Below are positions 1 to 8,420 of a stretch of DNA of 64,000 nt, in pieces. Origin of the DNA: Stenotrophomonas sp. NA06056 (GTDB lineage: Bacteria; Pseudomonadota; Gammaproteobacteria; Xanthomonadales; Xanthomonadaceae). The stretch is taken from assembly GCF_013364355.1 (NCBI RefSeq), contig NZ_CP054931.1:682001-746000 (forward strand). Reading direction: 5' to 3'. The position numbers were made by a program, and so were the translations under genes. Positions within the stretch are counted from its first letter, which is position 1, and the number at the start of each line of letters is the position of its first letter. Below the pieces are notes generated by a model. It searched no databases. It saw nothing but the letters and a program-made list of their open reading frames with translations, and had not been told where the DNA came from.

Positions 1-611
1 GTCTCGAAGCCCGCCTGCACCAGCGCCGAAGCGCCGCCGCACAGCACCGCCTGCTCACCGAACAGATCGGTCTCGGTTTCTTCCTTGAAGGTGGTCTGGA
101 TCAGGTTGGCGCGTGCGCCACCCAGGCCGGCTGCATAGGCGAGTGCATACTCGGCGGCCTTGCCGCTCTTGTCCTGGTAGACCGCCCAGATGCACGGCAC
201 ACCGCGGCCGATTTCATATTCGCGACGGACCAGCGCACCCGGGCCCTTCGGCGCGACCAGAACGACGTCCAGGTCCTCGCGCGGCTTGATCATGTCGAAA
301 TGCACGTTCAAACCATGCGCGAACAGCAGCACCGCACCCTGTTTCATGTTCGGTGCCAGCACGTCGTCGTAGAGCTTCTTCTGCACCATGTCCGGGGTCA
401 GCACCGCGACCAGGTCGGCATCCTTCACCGCCTCGGCCGGTGCCTTCACGGTGAAGCCATCGGCCTGCGCCTTGACCTCGGTGGGGCCGCCCGGGCGCAG
501 GCCTACCACCACATCGAAGCCGGATTCACGCAGGTTCAGCGCGTGGGCGCGGCCCTGGCTGCCGAAGCCGATGACGGCGATTTTGGTCTGGGGCAGGTCG
601 TTGGTGCTCAT
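1..611 (-). CDS. ilvC: Ketol-acid reductoisomerase (5' part of gene, cut by window edge)
   Basis: Converts 2-acetolactate or 2-aceto-2-hydroxybutyrate to the dihydroxy acid with NADPH in valine, leucine and isoleucine synthesis (cytoplasm). The product starts [17 protein letters not shown] and continues with GSQGRAHA, the N-terminal Rossmann nucleotide-binding loop of IlvC, followed by a segment that reads [13 protein letters not shown] at 609-611 is preceded by AAGGAACCTCCCCC, a plausible ribosome binding site. About 203 codons are present; the rest lies outside the window to the left. The long leader in front, with its short peptide gene and terminator, indicates control by attenuation. Family assignment is secure from the Rossmann segment and the regulatory context. 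Confidence 0.93.
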   Translation of the reverse strand, partial: MSTNDLPQTKIAVIGFGSQGRAHALNLRESGFDVVVGLRPGGPTEVKAQADGFTVKAPAEAVKDADLVAVLTPDMVQKKLYDDVLAPNMKQGAVLLFAHGLNVHFDMIKPREDLDVVLVAPKGPGALVRREYEIGRGVPCIWAVYQDKSGKAAEYALAYAAGLGGARANLIQTTFKEETETDLFGEQAVLCGGASALVQAGFE

Positions 612-810
612 GGGGGAGGTTCCTTGCGGGTGGGAAGAAAAAAGACGGCCGGCAGTCGAAGCGACGTACCGGCCGGTCAGGGAAAGGTGGGGAAGGCAGA
701 GCTGCACATCGCACAGGTACTGCCACCACGAGGGTTCGTGGTGCGGCGGGTCCGGGTTGTGCGATGAGCGTTGGTCATGGTGGTTGCGTCTGAAACCAGG
801 TCCTGAAATG

Positions 811-842
811 AAAAAACCCGCACCTTGGCGGGTGCGGGTTTT
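811..842 (-). terminator. ilvC leader: Attenuator hairpin in the ilvC leader
   Basis: On the minus strand CCCGCACC and GGTGCGGG pair around CGCCAA, followed at once by TTTTTT. It lies 25 nt after the stop codon of the leader peptide and about 200 nt before ilvC, so it is a Rho-independent attenuator rather than the end of an operon. Confidence 0.8.
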
Positions 843-866
843 GAAGAGTTCCGGTGTGTTTGTTGC

Positions 867-995
867 TTACACGCTGGCTCGTCCCGCACCTGTTGGTTGG
901 GTAATAAGTACGAGCACAAGAATCGAACGCAGCGAGGCGGCGCCGGTGTCGGCGGCTTCAATGTGGGTTCGCGGTGGTGTGTTGTGATGCAACAT
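867..995 (-). CDS. ilv operon leader peptide (42 aa, attenuation)
   Basis: Short open frame ATG(993-995) to TAA(867-869) encoding 42 residues. Residues 25-31 read ILVLVLI, a run of seven consecutive branched-chain residues (codons ATT CTT GTG CTC GTA CTT ATT), followed by TQPTGAGRASV. Translation pausing at these codons when charged Ile/Leu/Val tRNAs are scarce is the known mechanism of ilv attenuation in proteobacteria. The peptide has no expected function of its own. It lies upstream of and in the same direction as ilvC, with a terminator hairpin between. An alternative start further downstream would not change the control region. The run of regulatory codons is seen directly; the mechanism is inferred from known ilv leaders. 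Confidence 0.8.
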   Translation of the reverse strand: MLHHNTPPRTHIEAADTGAASLRSILVLVLITQPTGAGRASV

Positions 996-1276
996 GTGAT
1001 CGAGAAAACCACAGCCGTTTCGGCGCTGTCAACCCTCGCAGCGATATTTCCGTCGGTTTCCGCTGCATGCAGTGCAATCGCTTGTGGCGCAAGGATGGTT
1101 GCCGCTGAAAGTGTTTCGGTGAACCCGAATTCACTCTTTTAAACGGGTTTTTTGCGCGGGAATGAGGGCGTCTCTGCCGCTTCGCTCGCCGGGCATGGCC
1201 CATGACCTATGCCCGATGGCCCCTGATCGCCGCAGCAGCGAAGATCGGCCCACCACCCTTCCATCGGAACCCGACC

Positions 1277-2995
1277 GTGTCCCGACGTCTTGCCCGTTCC
1301 CTGCTGGCTGCTGCCGTGCTGGCTGCCGTGCCCCTGCTGTCCCTGGCTGCCGACCGCATCACCGGCCATACCTTCGCCACCCGTTCGGAGGTGATCGCCC
1401 CGCATGCGATGGCCGCCACCTCGCAGCCGCTGGCCACCCAGATCGCGCTGGATGTGATGAAGCGCGGTGGCTCGGCCGTCGATGCCGCCATCGCGGCCAA
1501 CGCAGCGCTGGGCCTGATGGAACCCACCGGCAACGGCGTCGGCGGCGACCTGTTCGCCATCGTGTGGGACCCGAAGACGCAGAAGCTCTACGGCTACAAC
1601 GGCTCCGGCCGCTCGCCAAAGTCGCTCACCCTGGCCGAGTTCCAGCGTCGTGGCCTGAAGGAGATTCCGGCCACCGGCCCGCTGCCGGTATCGGTGCCGG
1701 GTGCGGTGGATGGCTGGTTCGCTCTGCACGACCGGTTCGGCCGCAAGCCGATGGCCGACAACCTGGCCCCGGCCATCCGCTACGCCCGGGAAGGGCACCC
1801 GGTGGCAGAAGTGATCTCCTACTACTGGGACCGCTCGGTGCCGAAGCTGTCGCAGTATCCGGGTTTCAAGGAGCAGTTCACCGTCGACGGCCATGCTCCG
1901 CGCAAGGGCGAGATGTGGAAGAACCCGAACCTGGCGGACACCCTGCAGAAGATCGCCGACGGCGGCCGTGATGCCTTCTACAAGGGCGATATCGCCCACA
2001 CCATCGGTGATTACTTCAAGAAGAATGGCGGCTACCTGAGCTACCAGGACATGGCCGACCACCACGGCGAGTGGGTGGAACCGGTCAGCAGCAACTACCG
2101 AGGCTACGACGTGTGGGAACTGCCGCCGAACAGCCAGGGCATCGCCGCGCTGCAGATCCTCAACGTGCTGGAAGGCTACGACTTCTCGAAGATTCCATTC
2201 GGCTCACCCGAGCACGTGCACCTGTTCGTGGAGGCAAAGAAGCTCGCGTTCGCCGACCGTGCACGCTTCTACGCCGACATGGCCTTCCAGCCGGCACCGG
2301 TACAGAAGCTGATCTCGAAGGAGTACGCTGCGCAGCGCCGCGCGCTGATCTCGATGGACAAGGCGCTGAAGGAAGTGCAGCCGGGCACGCCGAAGCAGCT
2401 GGAGGAGGGCGACACGATCTACATGACCGTGGCCGACGCCGACGGCATGATGGTGTCGCTGATCCAGTCCAACTATCGCGGCATGGGCAGCGGCATGGCA
2501 CCGCCGGGGCTGGGCTTCATCCTGCAGGATCGCGGCGAAATGTTCGTGCTGCAGAAGAACCACCCCAATGGCTACGCACCGGGCAAGCGTCCGTTCCAGA
2601 CCATCATCCCTGCCTTCATTACCAAGGGTGGCAAGCCGTATGCCAGCTTCGGCGTGATGGGCGGTGCGATGCAGCCGCAGGGACACGCGCAGATCGTGAT
2701 GAACCTGGTGGACTTCGGCATGAACCTGCAGGAGGCCGGCGACGCACCGCGCATCCAGCACGAGGGCTCGACCGAACCGACCGGGCAGGCGACGGCGATG
2801 ACCGATGGCGGCGAGGTCAATCTGGAAACCGGCTTCCCGTACGAGACGGTGCGTTCGCTGATGCGCAAGGGGCACCGCGTGGTGTTCGCCGATGGTCCGT
2901 ACGGCGGCTATCAGGCGATCCTGCGTGATCCGGAGACCGGCGTGTATTACGGCGCGTCGGAGAGTCGCAAGGATGGGCAGGCGGCGGGGTATTGA
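1277..2995 (+). CDS. ggt: Gamma-glutamyltransferase (glutathione hydrolase), periplasmic
   Basis: N-terminal-nucleophile hydrolase that cleaves gamma-glutamyl bonds such as that of glutathione, or transfers the group to amino acids and peptides. The precursor is cut autocatalytically; the new N-terminal Thr is in GDTIYMTVADADG (Thr about residue 380 of 572). The N-terminal domain has GGSAVDAAIAAN and GNGVGGD, typical of the family. The GTG start at 1277 is preferred because it gives a signal peptide directly (MSRRLARSLLAAAVLAAVPL, ending LAA-DR). The frame remains open to an upstream ATG at 1202, which would add 25 polar residues before the signal peptide. It stands alone, divergent from the ilvC leader, and is followed by a repeat-rich region. 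Confidence 0.92.
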   Translation: MSRRLARSLLAAAVLAAVPLLSLAADRITGHTFATRSEVIAPHAMAATSQPLATQIALDVMKRGGSAVDAAIAANAALGLMEPTGNGVGGDLFAIVWDPKTQKLYGYNGSGRSPKSLTLAEFQRRGLKEIPATGPLPVSVPGAVDGWFALHDRFGRKPMADNLAPAIRYAREGHPVAEVISYYWDRSVPKLSQYPGFKEQFTVDGHAPRKGEMWKNPNLADTLQKIADGGRDAFYKGDIAHTIGDYFKKNGGYLSYQDMADHHGEWVEPVSSNYRGYDVWELPPNSQGIAALQILNVLEGYDFSKIPFGSPEHVHLFVEAKKLAFADRARFYADMAFQPAPVQKLISKEYAAQRRALISMDKALKEVQPGTPKQLEEGDTIYMTVADADGMMVSLIQSNYRGMGSGMAPPGLGFILQDRGEMFVLQKNHPNGYAPGKRPFQTIIPAFITKGGKPYASFGVMGGAMQPQGHAQIVMNLVDFGMNLQEAGDAPRIQHEGSTEPTGQATAMTDGGEVNLETGFPYETVRSLMRKGHRVVFADGPYGGYQAILRDPETGVYYGASESRKDGQAAGY

Positions 2996-3056
2996 GGTTT
3001 CCCGGCCAACGGGCTGAGCCCCTCTGCGGTGGGTTCAGAAGCGGAATAGCTTGTTG

Positions 3057-3160
3057 GGCCGGGTGGGTAGGCTGTTCGGGGGACGCCGCAAGTACGTCCT
3101 TGTAGGCTTGTCAGCCGCATCCATGCGGCTGACACCCCCGCCCAGCCCACCCACCCGGCC
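3057..3160 (-). repeat. Long three-way-junction dyad, copy A
   Basis: Outer arms at 3057-3074 and 3143-3160 are complementary with one mismatch, and a GGGGG/CCCCC pair continues inward. Read on the minus strand it holds two inner hairpins: a stem GTCAGCCGC/GCGGCTGAC with hexaloop ATGGAT (3119-3124) and a stem with TAC/GTA closing hexaloop AAGGAC (3096-3101). The tail CTGACAG follows at 3162-3168. Same architecture as four further copies in this window. Confidence 0.85.
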
Positions 3161-3318
3161 TCTGACAGTTTTCTGCGGCCGCCACCGCAGGAAGAAAAAA
3201 GAAGATCAAAAGCAACAGCAACAGCCGCGTGCTGATGGTTGGGGTCGGATCCGACCCCTTCTTGTTTTCCGATACACCTCATCCACGCATGGCGTGGAGA
3301 ACCAACCGTCACCGGAAA

Positions 3319-3432
3319 TCTGTCGGGGATGGGGCGGTGTGGGTGGGCAGGACCGTTGGCGCCATGGATGGCGCCATCGAGCCCCCAAGGACGGGTTTAC
3401 GGCGTGTCCTGCCCACCCACACCGCCCCATCC
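3319..3432 (+). repeat. Long three-way-junction dyad, copy B
   Basis: Outer arms at about 3327-3353 and 3406-3432 pair perfectly over 27 bp. Hairpin 1 has stem GGCGCC/GGCGCC and loop ATGGAT (3364-3369). Hairpin 2 has CCC/GGG around loop AAGGAC (3387-3392), then GCC/GGC with a TTTAC bulge (3396-3400). The tail motif CTGTCGG is at the left end. Orientation is opposite to copy A, with the tails facing each other. Confidence 0.87.
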
Positions 3433-3499
3433 AACCAGCAGAAACCCAGAGCCGCTCTGGCTTTTGAAGTTGCAGTTGCCGTTGCTTGAGAAAAGCGGT

Positions 3500-3514
3500 G
3501 CAGCCGCAGGCTGC
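3500..3514 (-). terminator. Possible terminator of the BCCT gene
   Basis: Minus-strand hairpin GCAGCC-TGC-GGCTGC placed 10 nt after the stop codon, followed by ACCGCTTTTCTC. The U run is short and offset, so this is a weak candidate. Confidence 0.35.
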
Positions 3515-3523
3515 AAAACCCCC

Positions 3524-5101
3524 TCAATCCGAATCCTGTGCGCGTGCTGCCTCCGCCTGGGTCTCTTCCTGCGCCGCCATCTCGCGTGCGATCCACGCAT
3601 CGATCATGCGCCGCTGGCGCTGTGTCTGCCGGCGCTCCCGCGTGTACTCCTGGTCCAGCACCCGGTACAGCGACACCATCACCAGCACCATCAACAAGGC
3701 GAACGGCAACGCGGCGATCGTGATCATTCCCTGCAGCGCATCCAGGCCCCCGGCCAGCAGCAGTGCCGCGGCGATCAACGCTACCGCGATGCCCCACGCC
3801 AGCTTGCGCTTCAGCGGCGGATCGCCGGCTTCGTCGGTGGACATGCTGGCCAGCACCAGCACCGCCGAATCAGCCGAGGTCACGAAGAAGATCATCAACA
3901 GCACCAGCGCCACCGCCGACAGCATCAGCGACGCTGGCAGGCTGTCGAACAGCGTGAACAGCACCGTCTCATAGCCATTGCCCAGTGCCTGCACCAGGTC
4001 GGCGTGGCCGAAGATCTGCGCCCACAAGGCCGTTCCACCGAAAACGGCGAACCAGAAGAAGCCCAGCAGGGTCGGCGCCAGCACCACGCCGATCACGAAC
4101 TCGCGCACGCTGCGGCCGCGCGAGATGCGTGCGATGAACGAGCCCACGAACGGTGCCCAGGAAATCCACCAGGCCCAGTAGAAAATCGTCCAGTCGGCCA
4201 CCCAGGTGCTGCCGGAGAACGGCGACATGCGCAGGCTCATGGTCACCAGTTGGTTGAGGTAGGAACCCAGCGTGGTGGTGAACGTATCGAAGATGAAGCC
4301 GGTCGGCCCCAGCACCAGTACGGTCGCGGCCAGCAGCGCTGCCAGCGCCAGGTTGAAGTTCGACAGCCACTTCACGCCGCGCTCCACACCGCTGGCGGTG
4401 GAGGCCATGTACAGCACGAAGGCGATGGCGATGATGGTCATCTGCACCGGCACCGTGGCTTCCAGCCCGAACACGCGCTCCACGCCCGCAGCGATCTGGA
4501 TGGTGCCGAAGCCGAGGGTGGTCGCCACGCCGATCGCCGTGGCGACCACCGCCGCGATGTTGACGACACGGCCGATCCAACCGCGGTGGTGGCGGCCGAT
4601 GATCGGTTGCAGCATGTCGCTGACCAGTCCGCGTCCATTGCGGTTGAACTGGAACCAGGCCATCGCCAGCCCGATCAGCGCATAGATCGCCCACGGATGC
4701 AGGCCCCAGTGGAAGAACGCATAACGCATCGATGCACGCGCAGCATCCATGCTCTGCGGCGCAATCCCCTCCGGTGGCTTGGTGAAGTGCGAGATCGGCT
4801 CGGCCGCCCCCCAGAACACCAGGCCGATGCCCATGCCGGCAGCGAACAGCATCGACATCCAGCTTGCACGCGAGAATTCGGGCTCGGCGTCTTCGCCACC
4901 GATGCGCAGGTTGCCAAAGCGGCCGAACGCCAGGTACATCAGGAATACCAGCGCCAGGAATACGACCAGCAGGTACAGCCAGCCGACGCTGCGGATGACA
5001 TCGCCCAACGCCGCCTGCACGACGGTATTGAAGGGGCCAGGCGCGAGGCCGGCCAGCAGCACCAGGGCAAGCACCAGTGCGATGGAAATGCGAAACACCA
5101 T
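3524..5101 (-). CDS. BCCT-family betaine/choline/carnitine transporter
   Basis: Inner-membrane secondary transporter for quaternary ammonium compounds (glycine betaine, choline, carnitine or proline betaine), usually Na+ or H+ coupled, for osmoprotection or nutrition. The 525-residue product has about 12 hydrophobic helices. It has the family segment GMGIGLVFWGAAEPISHF near residues 90-107 and the Trp-rich stretch FYWAWWISWAPFVGSFIAR that lines the substrate site. ATG at 5099-5101 starts directly with a hydrophobic helix (MVFRISIALVLALVLLAGLA). The upstream extension of the open frame is discarded because it is Arg/Pro-rich and out of character. The length is that of BCCT members without a long cytosolic C-tail; the tail here is about 50 charged residues. 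The substrate cannot be told from sequence alone. Confidence 0.9.
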   Translation of the reverse strand: MVFRISIALVLALVLLAGLAPGPFNTVVQAALGDVIRSVGWLYLLVVFLALVFLMYLAFGRFGNLRIGGEDAEPEFSRASWMSMLFAAGMGIGLVFWGAAEPISHFTKPPEGIAPQSMDAARASMRYAFFHWGLHPWAIYALIGLAMAWFQFNRNGRGLVSDMLQPIIGRHHRGWIGRVVNIAAVVATAIGVATTLGFGTIQIAAGVERVFGLEATVPVQMTIIAIAFVLYMASTASGVERGVKWLSNFNLALAALLAATVLVLGPTGFIFDTFTTTLGSYLNQLVTMSLRMSPFSGSTWVADWTIFYWAWWISWAPFVGSFIARISRGRSVREFVIGVVLAPTLLGFFWFAVFGGTALWAQIFGHADLVQALGNGYETVLFTLFDSLPASLMLSAVALVLLMIFFVTSADSAVLVLASMSTDEAGDPPLKRKLAWGIAVALIAAALLLAGGLDALQGMITIAALPFALLMVLVMVSLYRVLDQEYTRERRQTQRQRRMIDAWIAREMAAQEETQAEAARAQDSD

Positions 5102-5353
5102 GAAGGAGCTTCTCCGATCAAGGGATTGAGGGGAGCGAGCGAAAGCTTGCAGGGAGTGGGCCGGCGACAGCGTGCGCATACCGGACAGGAGCCGCGATGG
5201 CGGCAGGGAAAGCACCGCTTGCAACGGTGCGGCGCGCGTGCACGTTACTGAATGCGACGTCACGGTTCTGTTAACGCGGGTGCGCTGGATCCATGCCCTG
5301 CGTGGATGAACGGCCAGGAGGCCGAGTGGTTTCTGTGCTCTAATGCGCACCAA
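5102..5353. promoter_or_regulatory. Divergent BCCT/thiC intergenic region with likely thiC promoter
   Basis: The divergent leaders of the BCCT gene and thiC. A degenerate SMAG palindrome lies at about 5289-5311. TCTAAT at 5339-5344, about 10 nt before the TPP aptamer, is a possible -10 element for thiC; no good -35 is visible. Confidence 0.4.
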
Positions 5354-5437
5354 GAAGCGGGGGTACCGCGGCCTTGTGGCCACGGTTGAGATAGTCCCTT
5401 GGAACCTGATCCGGCTCATACCGGCGTAGGGAAGCTT
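5354..5437 (+). ncRNA. TPP riboswitch (THI element)
   Basis: The conserved pieces of the thiamin pyrophosphate aptamer occur in order: GCGGGGGT (helix P1/P2 side), GGTTGAGATAGTCCC (the pyrimidine-sensing CUGAGA-type region, here UUGAGA), ACCTGATCC and the 3' block CATACCGGCGTAGGGAAGC. It ends about 105 nt before thiC, the usual target. By analogy with other proteobacterial thiC leaders, binding of TPP should block translation or promote termination. No obvious U-run terminator lies between aptamer and gene, so translational control is more likely. Confidence 0.95.
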
Positions 5438-5453
5438 TGCAATGCAACCGTAG

Positions 5454-7388
<1,935 letters not shown>

Positions 7389-7400
7389 TCGCCGATGCGT

Positions 7401-7423
7401 GGCGCCGGGTCATGCCCGGCGCC
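7401..7423. repeat. REP-like palindrome
   Basis: GGCGCCGGG and CCCGGCGCC pair around TCATG in the gap between thiC and the next gene. It resembles the CGCCGGGC subfamily of SMAG palindromes seen at 22321 and 27962 but lacks the GTAG head. Confidence 0.55.
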
Positions 7424-7489
7424 ATCCAGCCACCCAGCTCACGGCCATGCCGCTATCCTCGCACCATCGTTCCCCGGGGATAAGGAACC

Positions 7490-8161
7490 ATGCCCATTGC
7501 CGTGACCACCCGCTGGCTGGCCATCGCCCGCCGTCATCCCTCTGCCTGGCTGCTCGGGGCACAGCTGCTGTCGGTACTGCTGTACCCGGCACTGGACGAA
7601 ACCGCTGCCGGGCGCGCGGCAGTCGGGGTGTTCGGCATGGCCGTGCTTGGCCTGGCCCTGTGGGTGGTGCAGCGCAGCCCGCTGGGAACCTGGCTGGCGC
7701 TGGTGCTGGCCATTCCGGCGGTGGTGTTTTCGCTTGCCGCGGCCCTGCTCGACAGGCCCGCACTGGGCATCACCGCACAACTGCTGGAAAGCCTGCTGTA
7801 TTTCTATACCGCCGGTGCGCTGATCGCCTACATGCTGCAGGACCACAAGGTGACCCGCGACGAACTGTTCGCCGCCGGTGCCACGTTCACATTGTTGGCA
7901 TGGGCATTCGCTTTTACCTTTGCCGTATGTCAGCAGTGGTATCCGGGTAGTTTCCAGGGCGCCAGTGGTGGGCCGCAGCGCACGTGGATGGAGCTGCTTT
8001 ATCTGAGCTTCAGCTTATTGTCAGGCGTTGGGCTGAGTGATGTCGTGCCACTGCATCCGCAGGCCCGCGCGCTGGTCATGCTGGAGCAGTTTTCCGGCGT
8101 GATGTATGTAGCGCTGGTGGTTTCGCGGCTGGTCGGGCTGACCATGCTGAGACGCTTCTGA
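7490..8161 (+). CDS. Ion-channel-like membrane protein with divergent selectivity filter
   Basis: 223-residue inner-membrane protein with about six hydrophobic segments. The last two flank a short re-entrant stretch, LLSGVGLSDVVPL (about residues 176-188). It aligns by position with the pore loop of two-helix potassium channels (TVGYGD), so the protein resembles the Ion_trans_2 family. The filter here reads GVGLSD, lacking the Tyr/Phe-Gly pair, so ion selectivity is uncertain. GGGATAAGGA about 5 nt before the ATG is a good ribosome binding site. The gene stands alone between thiC and a hairpin at 8184-8203. Function is inferred only at the level of an ion-channel fold. Confidence 0.65.
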   Translation: MPIAVTTRWLAIARRHPSAWLLGAQLLSVLLYPALDETAAGRAAVGVFGMAVLGLALWVVQRSPLGTWLALVLAIPAVVFSLAAALLDRPALGITAQLLESLLYFYTAGALIAYMLQDHKVTRDELFAAGATFTLLAWAFAFTFAVCQQWYPGSFQGASGGPQRTWMELLYLSFSLLSGVGLSDVVPLHPQARALVMLEQFSGVMYVALVVSRLVGLTMLRRF

Positions 8162-8183
8162 AAATGAACGCCAGATAAAAATG

Positions 8184-8203
8184 TCGCGCCCGAAAGGGCG
8201 CGA
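8184..8203. terminator. Hairpin after the ion-channel-like gene
   Basis: TCGCGCCC-GAAA-GGGCGCGA lies 22 nt after the stop codon, with a GNRA-type tetraloop. The following ATGATGATGC has no U run, so termination is possible but weak. The rest of 8162-8420 shows no other structure. Confidence 0.45.
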
Positions 8204-8420
8204 ATGATGATGCTTATTATGTGAATGCGTCGGCGAGAGAGGGCCTGATGTCGACCACGCGATAGGCGAGGTAACCCGCATAGGCTAATATCCGGAGGCT
8301 TCGTTTTTTTTGCGGTATGCGCCGATGCTTTGTGCGGAATCTGGCTTCTTGCTGTGCCAAGGATGGGAAGGGATCGATGGTGAACAGTGTTTGCGGCCTG
8401 TTTCAACCCCATAGCAACGA

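Larger units (their letters stand above)
2996..3523. other. Repeat-rich convergent intergenic region
   Basis: 528 bp without a gene between the convergent ends of ggt and the BCCT transporter. It holds two long three-way-junction dyads (listed separately), a GGGGTCGGATCCGACCCC palindrome at 3241-3258 and a degenerate SMAG palindrome at 3279-3299. Short open frames here are produced by the repeats and have no gene-like features. Confidence 0.8.

Noticed and set aside
3309..3797. Short open frames starting inside the dyad repeats
   Set aside because: Their translations are encoded by the palindromic repeats and recur wherever the repeats occur (3.1-3.5 kb, 46.0 kb, 51.4-51.7 kb).
3239..5251. 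A 670-codon plus-strand frame antisense to the BCCT transporter
   Set aside because: Composition is Gln/His/Arg-rich with no domain; the minus-strand frame has clear membrane helices and family motifs.
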